DNA of 46,736 bases. It comes from Faecalispora jeddahensis (GTDB lineage Bacteria; Bacillota; Clostridia; Oscillospirales; Acutalibacteraceae). Below the pieces are notes generated by a model, which made no database searches, was not told where the DNA came from, and was given only the letters and a program-made list of their open reading frames with translations. Location of the stretch: positions 1-46,736 of the forward strand of contig NZ_CBYL010000030.1 of the NCBI RefSeq assembly GCF_000577335.1. Direction: 5' to 3'. A program made the translations under genes and the position numbers. Shown here piece after piece: positions 26,266 through 32,904 of this stretch (its first letter is position 1; every line of letters starts with the position of its first letter).

Positions 26266-27165
26266 TTAAGCAAATTTGACCGCAAGGTGTTTCTGCTCGA
26301 GCGCGTCCAGCAGAATCTGCACCTGCTGCTGCGGGAGCGGCCGGTGCTTAGCGAACGGGTTTTCCCTTGAGAGAGCGTCGTATTTTCCGTTCCCCAGCGG
26401 GTTGAAATTGAGCAGCTCATAATACTGAAGATTGTGCAGGCCCTGTAAAAAGTCCGCGATCTGCTCCAGGTTTTCATCGCCGTCGGTAATGCCGGGGATG
26501 AGCGGGGTGCGCACGATGAAGGGGATGCCGAGCTCATCCAGCAGTTGGATATTTTTCAGAACCTGCTCATTTCCAATTCCGGTCCAGCGCCTGTGCTCCT
26601 CGCTGTCCCAAAGCTTTAAGTCGCACATCACAAGGCTCGTTTTTTTCAAAACCGGTTCCATCACGCTGAAAGGGGAAGCCAGATTCGTTTCGATCGCGGT
26701 ATGGATTCCTTCCTTCCGGCATGCGTCCATCAGGGAGAGCAGGAACTCCGGCTGACAGAACACTTCTCCGCCGGAAAAGGTAACCCCGCCCATGGAATCG
26801 ATATAATAGGTGCGGTCCTGCAGCACCTCACGCATGATTTCCTCGACCGACATCAGCTTCCCGGACATCTGCAGCGCCTGTGCATAGCAGACGGCGGTGC
26901 ACTTGCCGCACCGGATGCACAGATCGCGGAACAGGCGGTGCTCCCCGCCGATCAGCTTATGGGCCTTGGAGGGACAGACGGAAACGCATTTATAGCAGTG
27001 AATGCAGTTCTGCGGATAAAAAAGCAGCTCTGGCCTGCTGTCGATGGTTTCGGGATTATGACACCACGCGCAGCGCATATTGCAGCCCTTCAAAAAAACG
27101 GTGGTGCGGATGCCCGGCCCGTCGTTCAGGCTGAACCGCTGGATGTCTGTAACCAACCCTTTCAT
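26266..27165 (-). CDS. glycyl radical enzyme activating enzyme (radical SAM)
   Basis: A 299-residue radical-SAM activase that abstracts a hydrogen from the partner's glycine. The SAM cluster motif is C28-x3-C32-x2-C35 (GCNMRCAWCHNPET). Between it and the barrel lies an inserted double ferredoxin domain with eight cysteines (CIHCYKCVSVC from 54 and CIRCGKCTAVC from 83), as in activases of glycerol dehydratase and benzylsuccinate synthase but not in the shorter pyruvate formate-lyase activase. GGVTFSGGE is the SAM-binding GGE motif. It is the first gene of the operon, 44 bases before the radical enzyme, with GGAGG before its ATG. Confidence 0.93.
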   Translation of the reverse strand: MKGLVTDIQRFSLNDGPGIRTTVFLKGCNMRCAWCHNPETIDSRPELLFYPQNCIHCYKCVSVCPSKAHKLIGGEHRLFRDLCIRCGKCTAVCYAQALQMSGKLMSVEEIMREVLQDRTYYIDSMGGVTFSGGEVFCQPEFLLSLMDACRKEGIHTAIETNLASPFSVMEPVLKKTSLVMCDLKLWDSEEHRRWTGIGNEQVLKNIQLLDELGIPFIVRTPLIPGITDGDENLEQIADFLQGLHNLQYYELLNFNPLGNGKYDALSRENPFAKHRPLPQQQVQILLDALEQKHLAVKFA

Positions 27166-27180
27166 ATTTCATTCCTCCAT

Positions 27181-27216
27181 CAAATCAACAAAAGATTGTT
27201 TGTTGATTTGATTATA
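27181..27216 (-). promoter_or_regulatory. operon promoter -10 box abutting a 12-bp palindromic operator
   Basis: On the minus strand TATAAT (27211-27216) is followed at once by a perfect 12-bp inverted repeat, CAAATCAACAAA and TTTGTTGATTTG with a six-base spacer (27181-27210), which would cover the transcription start. No good -35 box is seen at the proper distance, suggesting activator dependence or a regulated promoter. It is most likely bound by the neighbouring regulator. Confidence 0.65.
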
Positions 27217-27354
27217 GTGGATCGGCCCTTTCCAAATTTTCGAAAAGAATTTCAATATTTGCGTTTTTTAGGGTTTTGTAAAATCTCATCGGTTGCGGGG
27301 GCCGTTTGTTCCGGGAAATCTGGCAAGGAAAATGCGCTTTTAGTTCGGAACGTC

Positions 27355-27392
27355 AAAAAAGCCGCAGGATACGGAAAACGTATCCTGCGGCT
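27355..27392 (-). terminator. terminator of the LuxR-type regulator gene
   Basis: AGCCGCAGGATACG (27360-27373) and CGTATCCTGCGGCT (27379-27392) form a 14-bp perfect stem; on the minus strand it is followed by T6. Confidence 0.88.
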
Positions 27393-27479
27393 GGTTAGAA
27401 AATGAAATGGTTATGATGATAAGCGGCATCCCGGCGATTCCGCGGCGGACTTGCGGGGAAATGTTTTTACAGATGTCAG

Positions 27480-28625
27480 TCAGGGGGCAGGGGCATTCAG
27501 CAGCTCGTCAAACGCCTGATGGTTGGTGACGTACCGTTTCAGAATTCGTTCCAGCTCCTGGCGGGAGGAAACACCCGCGGCCTGATACATCTTTTTCAGG
27601 CGGTAGCGCAGGGTACCCTGCGAAATAAAGAGGGCTTCCGCCGTGTCCTCCAGACTGCTGCCGAGAATGATCTCCCGGATGATCCCAAAATCCAGCTGAT
27701 CGCACTGGAGCAGGCAGTTTTCCAGCCCGCGGATGGTGCGGTTCACCTTGCCGATCGAAAGCTCCGGATGCTCGCGGGCCGTGCTGCTGTGAAAGCTCTC
27801 ATACGGCGGCGGGTTCTGGTACGCGGTGCTGCCGCGGCACACCAGCTCCCCGTGCAGAAGAATGTTGATCGCGTCCAGATTGGGGTTGTGCTCCAGCAAA
27901 TCCCAAAGGTTTACCGCCTGCACGCCGACTTCAAAATAATTATGCTGAAACGTGGTCAGCGCGGGGGTGGAACACATGCTTACCAGCATATTTCCCATTC
28001 CGACCACGTAAAGCGATTCCGGCACCTTGATTTTATGCCGCCGCGCGGCCTCCAAAAGACAGACGGCAATGTAGTCGTTCGGGCAGATCGCGCAGTCGTA
28101 TTTCTGGCTGTTTTCGCAAAACAGCTCAATGGCGCCGATAATGTCGTCGTCGATCAAAAATACGTCCTCTTTGCCGGCCTCCATTTTCAGGGATTCCGTG
28201 ACGGAAAGAAACGTGTGGTATTTGGTGTTGTCGTTGCTGGAGTTGCTGTTGATCCCCACCAGCGCCGGCTTTCGCCGCCCGCATTGGTACAGGTAGCAGA
28301 CGATCGTTTCCATGAACGCGTTCTGATTAAAAATCACGGCGCTGATCGTTTCGCCGAATTCCTCCGGAACCGTACCGATCAGGATCGGCTTGATCCCGCA
28401 GTTCCGCAGCCGGGAAAGCACGCCGAGCGTCCAGTCGCTTCGGGAGGAAACCACAATGGCGGATTTGGTTTTTCCCCGGCAGTCAGAAAGTTCCTCCGGG
28501 CTGATCAAATGGAGCGGCAGGCGCTTTTTGGCGGCGGATTTCTGCAGGCCTAAAATCCCTTTTTCAAACCATACGGGCATGACATAGGCGGGCTCTACCA
28601 GCACAAAAATACCGTTGGATTCCAA
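27480..28625 (-). CDS. transcriptional regulator with LacI-type sensor domain and C-terminal LuxR-type helix-turn-helix
   Basis: A 381-residue regulator of unusual architecture. Residues 1 to about 285 resemble the periplasmic-binding-protein-like sensor of LacI/GalR proteins (CPNDYIAVCLLEAARRHKIKVPESLYVVGMGN is the typical segment), but the N-terminal LacI helix-turn-helix is missing. The C-terminus (about 312-370) instead reads SLEDTAEALFISQGTLRYRLKKMYQAAGVSSRQEL, matching the LuxR/GerE helix-turn-helix. The start is TTG 28625 after GGAGGG. It has its own sigma-A promoter and lies between the radical enzyme operon and the divergent isomerase genes, so it probably senses a sugar ligand and controls both. 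Confidence 0.82.
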   Translation of the reverse strand: MESNGIFVLVEPAYVMPVWFEKGILGLQKSAAKKRLPLHLISPEELSDCRGKTKSAIVVSSRSDWTLGVLSRLRNCGIKPILIGTVPEEFGETISAVIFNQNAFMETIVCYLYQCGRRKPALVGINSNSSNDNTKYHTFLSVTESLKMEAGKEDVFLIDDDIIGAIELFCENSQKYDCAICPNDYIAVCLLEAARRHKIKVPESLYVVGMGNMLVSMCSTPALTTFQHNYFEVGVQAVNLWDLLEHNPNLDAINILLHGELVCRGSTAYQNPPPYESFHSSTAREHPELSIGKVNRTIRGLENCLLQCDQLDFGIIREIILGSSLEDTAEALFISQGTLRYRLKKMYQAAGVSSRQELERILKRYVTNHQAFDELLNAPAP

Positions 28626-28657
28626 GGCGGATTCCCTCCATTTTTAGATAATTTATT

Positions 28658-28686
28658 ATTATATACCAGATAAACAAAACGGTCAA
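28658..28686 (-). promoter_or_regulatory. promoter of the regulator gene
   Basis: On the minus strand TTGACC (28686-28681), a 17-base spacer and TATAAT (28663-28658), about 33 bases before the TTG start. Confidence 0.8.
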
Positions 28687-28723
28687 TGATAATTTCTGTG
28701 ACTATTGCGGCGGGAAATTCGCC

Positions 28724-28753
28724 TTGTCGTTTCCATCCGGGCGATTTTATAAT
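28724..28753 (+). promoter_or_regulatory. promoter of the isomerase-oxidoreductase pair
   Basis: TTGTCG (28724-28729), an 18-base spacer and TATAAT (28748-28753), 50 bases before the ATG. It is divergent from the regulator promoter. Confidence 0.65.
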
Positions 28754-28803
28754 GAAGGCACAAAACAGAATCGGAAAAAACGAAGCAGGGAGGAGCACAA
28801 GAC

Positions 28804-29601
28804 ATGAGGTTTGGATTTTGTACGGATTTTGCGGCGGCGACAAGAACGGCGGTGGATTACGATTTGCTGCGTCGCATCAAAAAAGCGGGGTACGATTTTG
28901 CGGAGTTTCCGTTGATGCTGATCGAATCCCTTTCGGAAGAAGCCTTTGAAGAAATGGTGTCCGGGATGAAAGAGATCGGGCTTTCTAACGACGTTTGCTG
29001 CAACTTTTTCCCGGAGAGAGTTCGCCTGACCGGCCCCGATGCAGATCACGGAGTGATCCGCGATTATCTGGAGCGCGCCATGGGGCGGGCGCACCGGCTG
29101 GGAACGAAGAAGATCGTGTTCGGCAGCTGCCCGGCCAGAAATCTGCCGGAAGGCGTTTCTGAGGAGGAAGGGTACCAGCAGCTAACGGCGGTTCTGAAGG
29201 AATGCGTTATTCCGCTGTGCGCCAAATACGACATCCTGATCGTGATGGAGGCCATTTACAGCGGCCCGTGCAATTTCATCATTACCCTGCCGGAGGCCAT
29301 GGAGCTTGTGCGCAGGGTGAATTCCCCCTACGTCGCCATGCTGGCGGATACCATGCACATGGCCTACAACGCGGAGGATCCGCAGTATTTGTACCAGTGC
29401 TATCCGAGTCTCAATCATGTTCATGTGGCGGAAAAAGACCGCATCCTGCCGGAGGACGGCTACAGCGAAGAGGTCAGCGCCGTGCTAAAGATTCTGGCGG
29501 AAAAGGAATATGACAAAACGATCAGCTTCGAAGCAAAAGGCGGTGTCGGGCCGGAAAGCATGGGTAAGGCGCTCCGGCTTTTGAAGGCTCAGCTTTCATA
29601 A
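28804..29601 (+). CDS. sugar phosphate isomerase/epimerase family TIM-barrel protein
   Basis: A 265-residue protein of the xylose-isomerase-like TIM-barrel (AP endonuclease 2) superfamily. The metal-ligand positions of the family are present: Glu149 (VMEAIYS), Asp182 with His185 (LADTMHM), His207 (NHVHVAE) and Glu243 (SFEAKGG). Members epimerise or isomerise keto-sugars, or cleave or dehydrate inositol-like compounds; specificity cannot be read here. A GGGAGGAG site precedes the ATG. It is followed 73 bases later by the oxidoreductase, on one transcript, divergent from the regulator and next to the radical enzyme operon. Confidence 0.85.
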   Translation: MRFGFCTDFAAATRTAVDYDLLRRIKKAGYDFAEFPLMLIESLSEEAFEEMVSGMKEIGLSNDVCCNFFPERVRLTGPDADHGVIRDYLERAMGRAHRLGTKKIVFGSCPARNLPEGVSEEEGYQQLTAVLKECVIPLCAKYDILIVMEAIYSGPCNFIITLPEAMELVRRVNSPYVAMLADTMHMAYNAEDPQYLYQCYPSLNHVHVAEKDRILPEDGYSEEVSAVLKILAEKEYDKTISFEAKGGVGPESMGKALRLLKAQLS

Positions 29602-29674
29602 AAACGGGGAATTCAAAACAGGGGAATTTGAATCGGCCTGTCAACAGAAAATTGATTTTAGGGAGGAAATCGTC

Positions 29675-30682
29675 ATGTCTATCAAAACCGCAATCATTGG
29701 CTGCGGCAGAACCGCAAATGCGCTGCATCTGCCCATTCTGCTGGAGAATCCGCAATTTCAGATCGTGGGCACCTATGATCTGATTCCCGAGCGCGCACAG
29801 GCGATGGCCGGCAATTTTGAGGGGTGCCGGGTATTCGGCTCGTATGAAGAATTTGTACAGTCTGCGGAATATGATTTTGCCATCGTTCTCACCACCAGCT
29901 GTACGCATTTTAACATCGTAAAGGATTTGGTCAACGCCGGCAAACGCGTGCTGATTACCAAGCCATGGGTCATGAATGTGAAAGAGGCGGATGAACTGAT
30001 GGAGGTCATCCGGCAGAAGAACGGCGTGGTGCTGCCCTGGATGCAGCTGCACTGGGCATATGACCAAAGACTGCTCAAAGAGCTGATCGACAAGGGTACC
30101 ATCGGCAAGGTGTTCGAGATACAGCGCAGCCAGTACACGTTCGGCAAACGCAGCGACTGGCAGATGTACCGCGAATACGGCGGCGGATATCTTTACAACT
30201 GGGGCCCGCATCTGGTGGCCGGGGTGATGGACTTGGTGGGCGAGCCCATCCGGCAGGTGTATTCGTGTAAAAAGCAGATCATCAACCCGGGCGATATGGA
30301 AGATATGTTCTTCGCCATGATGAAGTCGGAGAGCGGCGTACTGGTCAACGTGGAGCATAATATTTCTACGGATACTCTACCCAACTGGATCATCCGCGGG
30401 GAGAAGGGAACCATCACCATGCGCGACACCAAAGCGCAGGTGGATGTGATTTCTTACCCCGAAAACCAGGACCCCGACGCTTACAGGTGCGAATTTAACG
30501 TGGAAACAACAGAGTACACGGTGGAAACCCTCTCCAAGCCGGAGGAGATTTACGACCATATCGCGGATGTTCTGAACGGAAAAACCGAATTTGATGTCAG
30601 TCTGGACTTTACTTATGAACTGACCAGGATTATCGACGCCATCCATGAATCCGCGGATCAAAACATCCTGGTGAATTTGTAA
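29675..30682 (+). CDS. Gfo/Idh/MocA family NAD(P)-dependent oxidoreductase
   Basis: A 335-residue oxidoreductase. The Rossmann domain starts with AIIGCGRTANALHLPIL (about residues 6-22); the family's EKP motif is degenerate, ITKPW with Lys96 kept, and the substrate-domain motif is GGGYLYNWGPHL with His179. Relatives oxidise or reduce a ring hydroxyl or C3 of sugars, inositols or sugar acids. Pairing with a TIM-barrel isomerase recalls inositol-like (IolG/IolE-type) and 3-keto-sugar pathways. The gene has a GGGAGGAAA ribosome binding site and a strong terminator, and completes the divergent half of the radical enzyme locus. Confidence 0.87.
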   Translation: MSIKTAIIGCGRTANALHLPILLENPQFQIVGTYDLIPERAQAMAGNFEGCRVFGSYEEFVQSAEYDFAIVLTTSCTHFNIVKDLVNAGKRVLITKPWVMNVKEADELMEVIRQKNGVVLPWMQLHWAYDQRLLKELIDKGTIGKVFEIQRSQYTFGKRSDWQMYREYGGGYLYNWGPHLVAGVMDLVGEPIRQVYSCKKQIINPGDMEDMFFAMMKSESGVLVNVEHNISTDTLPNWIIRGEKGTITMRDTKAQVDVISYPENQDPDAYRCEFNVETTEYTVETLSKPEEIYDHIADVLNGKTEFDVSLDFTYELTRIIDAIHESADQNILVNL

Positions 30683-30689
30683 AAATCAA

Positions 30690-30738
30690 AAGAAAGCCGT
30701 CCCGATTCCTTCACGGAACCGGGACGGCTTTCTTTTTT
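30690..30738 (+). terminator. terminator of the oxidoreductase gene
   Basis: AAAGAAAGCCGTCCCG (30690-30705) and CGGGACGGCTTTCTTT (30721-30736) form a 16-bp stem followed by T6. Confidence 0.9.
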
Positions 30739-31165
30739 GCCTCTCATGCGATTGTGTGAAAGTCTTTATCCGGCAGCTTGAATAAAAAGTTAACAAAAGT
30801 TAGAAAAAAGCATGGAATATCCCCTCAATGCGATCGATTACTAGTATAGGACAGAAGGAGACGGTCAGCCCGGGCAGCGAAAGCAATTTTTCAAACTGTG
30901 TGATACCGACAGAGGCAGAAGAGCTCCGTCTATTCAAGTGCATCGGCGAAGGGCTTTCTGGCGGTAAAAGTACAGATCAAGAGATTCTCTTTCCCAATCT
31001 GCAAAATGGGGAAGGAATTTCTTGATCTGTATTATTGTGCAGAACGGAAAATACCATCATTTTTTAGCTTGCTTTCGGCCGATCGCACAGTGCTTTCTGC
31101 CGCAGATCATGCCTGCCGAAGCAGCCTTTTTGATTCCCTGAAAATGCTCAAATGGACAAAAAACA
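30739..31165. other. Non-coding or degenerate region before the integrase element
   Basis: No supported gene. Short frames exist (30828-31025 and 31006-31236) but have no family likeness or ribosome binding site. The composition near 31060-31165 suggests remnants of older insertion sequence DNA, which I could not identify. Confidence 0.35.
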
Positions 31166-31184
31166 GTCGCAGTTTATCTAAGAC
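31166..31184 (+). repeat. left 19-bp inverted repeat of the integrase element
   Basis: GTCGCAGTTTATCTAAGAC. A second CAGTTT...GAC segment follows at 31194-31213, as if recombinase half-sites were repeated. Confidence 0.75.
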
Positions 31185-31304
31185 CGAGACCCCTCAGTTT
31201 GACACACTACGACAATTTTCATTATATATGATCTGATTTCGCCTGTCAATCTCGCTAAAAAAACAATCATTGCGGACGATAATCAGATGAATTTTAGTGA
31301 AAAA

Positions 31305-31336
31305 CGCAGATTTTTTCGTTTGTACGAAAAAATGCG
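31305..31336. promoter_or_regulatory. palindrome just upstream of the integrase
   Basis: CGCA-GA-TTTTTTCGT and ACGAAAAAA-TGCG flank TTGT, a 9-bp perfect inverted repeat (31311-31319 with 31324-31332) with four further matching pairs. It ends 25 bases before the integrase ribosome binding site. It may be a recombination core, operator or attenuator. Confidence 0.5.
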
Positions 31337-31377
31337 CCGTCAGCACAAGCGTCACATCTGAAAGGAGTCATCAGGAA

Positions 31378-32553
31378 ATGGCACGCAAAGGAGAAAACAT
31401 CTACAAACGAAAAGACGGACGATGGGAAGGGAGAGTCATCAACCCGCAGGGAAAGTATCAATACTTTTACGCCAAAACCTACCGGGATGTCCGTGCAAAA
31501 ATGAAGAACCTTCAGGAGCAGAACAAAGCTGCTAATCAGAAACCGGTCTGCGTCCAAACGAACGCCGCAGATTTATTTGAGGAATGGCTGGCGGGCGATA
31601 CGGCCAGCCGCTTGAAACCATCCACTTATGAAAGCTATTATTACTGCATGCAGGGATATGTAATCCCTCATTTCAGCCTGCCTGAAAACGCACAGTTGTC
31701 AGAAAGATCGATCACCGCGTTTGTCCGATCGATTCATGGGAATGGGGCTATCTCTGGGTCGTATCAGAAAAAAATTCTGTCCATTTTCAAAACAGCCCTG
31801 CGGGAAATTTCAAAAAAATCGCCGGAATACGCGCCTTTCATCGAAGCGGTCACACTTCCCAAGGTAAAGCCCTGCACAGAAATACCGGTTTTCTCCATGA
31901 AAGAACAGCGGCTGATCGAGTATGCAGTACAGTCCTCAGCCGATCAAAGAGCACTGGGGATCATTCTTTGCTTTTACACCGGTATCCGCCTTGGTGAGCT
32001 ATGCGCCTTGCAGTGGGGCGATATTGATTTTGAAGCCGGTACCATGTCTATTTCCCGGTCCGTAGCACGCATCCGGAATTTTGAGCCGGATGGAAATAAA
32101 ACGCAGCTCTATGTAGGCACCCCGAAAAGCAGAACCTCCTGCAGAAAAATCCCTCTTCCGGCATTCCTGTTGAAGCTCGTGGAGGAAAACCGCCTTGGCC
32201 CGATGATAGAAAACTGCTACGTGCTTTCAGGAAGCACCGAGCCCTTTGATCCCCGTGTATATCAAAGGCTGTACAAAAAGCTGCTGAAAAAAGCGGGGAT
32301 ACGAACACGTAAATTTCACGCGATCCGCCATACCTTTGCAACAAGAGCTCTGGAGCTGGGGGTAGACATTAAAACCCTCAGCGAGATCCTGGGCCATTCC
32401 AATGTCAGCATTACGCTGAATGTCTATGCGCATTCCCTCATGGAACAAAAGAAAAAAGCGATTGAGAAACTCAACGAAATGCATGTTGCACATATGGGAG
32501 CTTCTTCATTCGCCGTCAGTTCTGCCGTCATGGCTGCGATACCTGCCGTGTAG
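31378..32553 (+). CDS. tyrosine-type site-specific recombinase/integrase
   Basis: A 391-residue integrase of the Tn916/phage type. The N-terminal 60 residues form an arm-binding AP2-like domain (GRWEGRVINPQGKYQYFYAKT), then a core-binding SAM-like domain (about 62-160), then the catalytic domain with the full set Arg204 (TGIRLGE), Lys250, His314 and Arg317 (HAIRHTFATRA), His340 (LGHSN) and Tyr350. All catalytic residues are intact, so it may be active. ATG 31378 follows AAAGGAG. No excisionase, relaxase or phage gene lies nearby; its only companions are the flanking inverted repeats. Confidence 0.93.
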   Translation: MARKGENIYKRKDGRWEGRVINPQGKYQYFYAKTYRDVRAKMKNLQEQNKAANQKPVCVQTNAADLFEEWLAGDTASRLKPSTYESYYYCMQGYVIPHFSLPENAQLSERSITAFVRSIHGNGAISGSYQKKILSIFKTALREISKKSPEYAPFIEAVTLPKVKPCTEIPVFSMKEQRLIEYAVQSSADQRALGIILCFYTGIRLGELCALQWGDIDFEAGTMSISRSVARIRNFEPDGNKTQLYVGTPKSRTSCRKIPLPAFLLKLVEENRLGPMIENCYVLSGSTEPFDPRVYQRLYKKLLKKAGIRTRKFHAIRHTFATRALELGVDIKTLSEILGHSNVSITLNVYAHSLMEQKKKAIEKLNEMHVAHMGASSFAVSSAVMAAIPAV

Positions 32554-32580
32554 ACCCGCAATCTGATTGGGGGGCGTACA

Positions 32581-32599
32581 GTCTTAGATAAACTGCGAC
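32581..32599 (-). repeat. right 19-bp inverted repeat of the integrase element
   Basis: GTCTTAGATAAACTGCGAC, the exact reverse complement of the left repeat, 28 bases after the integrase stop codon. Confidence 0.75.
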
Positions 32600-32746
32600 A
32601 CTACATAACAGTCAGCCAATTTTATTATATCCTCTGCAAAGAGGAGAATTCTGGGGAAAAGTCTGCACGGTTGGCAGCAGCATAACGGCAGAGAAACAGA
32701 ATGAAAAACATTTTTCAAAATAGTCATACTTTGAGGGGGTGCCAAA

Positions 32747-32836
32747 ATGAAGGAAAAGAAAAATGGAATTGAGAAAAGGCGTTTATTTGAACAGAGGTCA
32801 ATGAAAGAGAAGCTAAGGTTTCTCTGGAAGGGATGA
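32747..32836 (+). CDS. possible 29-residue basic small protein or leader peptide
   Basis: An ATG preceded by GAGGGGGTG at good spacing opens a 29-codon frame (MKEKKNGIEKRRLFEQRSMK... ending FLWKG). It is rich in Lys, Arg and Glu. It ends 68 bases before the chemoreceptor gene and may be a leader peptide for it or a short basic protein. The strong ribosome binding site is the only evidence. Confidence 0.3.
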   Translation: MKEKKNGIEKRRLFEQRSMKEKLRFLWKG

Positions 32837-32904
32837 AAGGAATCCAGGAAACAAAAGGCTGATCTCGAAAAAACACTCAAATCAAATAAAGGAAGGCGAT
32901 ATAC

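Larger units (their letters stand above)
31166..32599. mobile_element. candidate minimal element: tyrosine recombinase between 19-bp inverted repeats
   Basis: GTCGCAGTTTATCTAAGAC at 31166-31184 has its exact reverse complement at 32581-32599. The only gene between them is a tyrosine recombinase, giving an element of 1434 bp. No convincing target-site duplication is visible (the flanks read AAAACA and ACTACA). It could be a simple mobile element, an invertible segment, or the remnant of a larger element. Confidence 0.6.

Noticed and set aside
30828-31236. Short plus-strand frames before the integrase
   Set aside because: No ribosome binding site or similarity; probably degenerate DNA.
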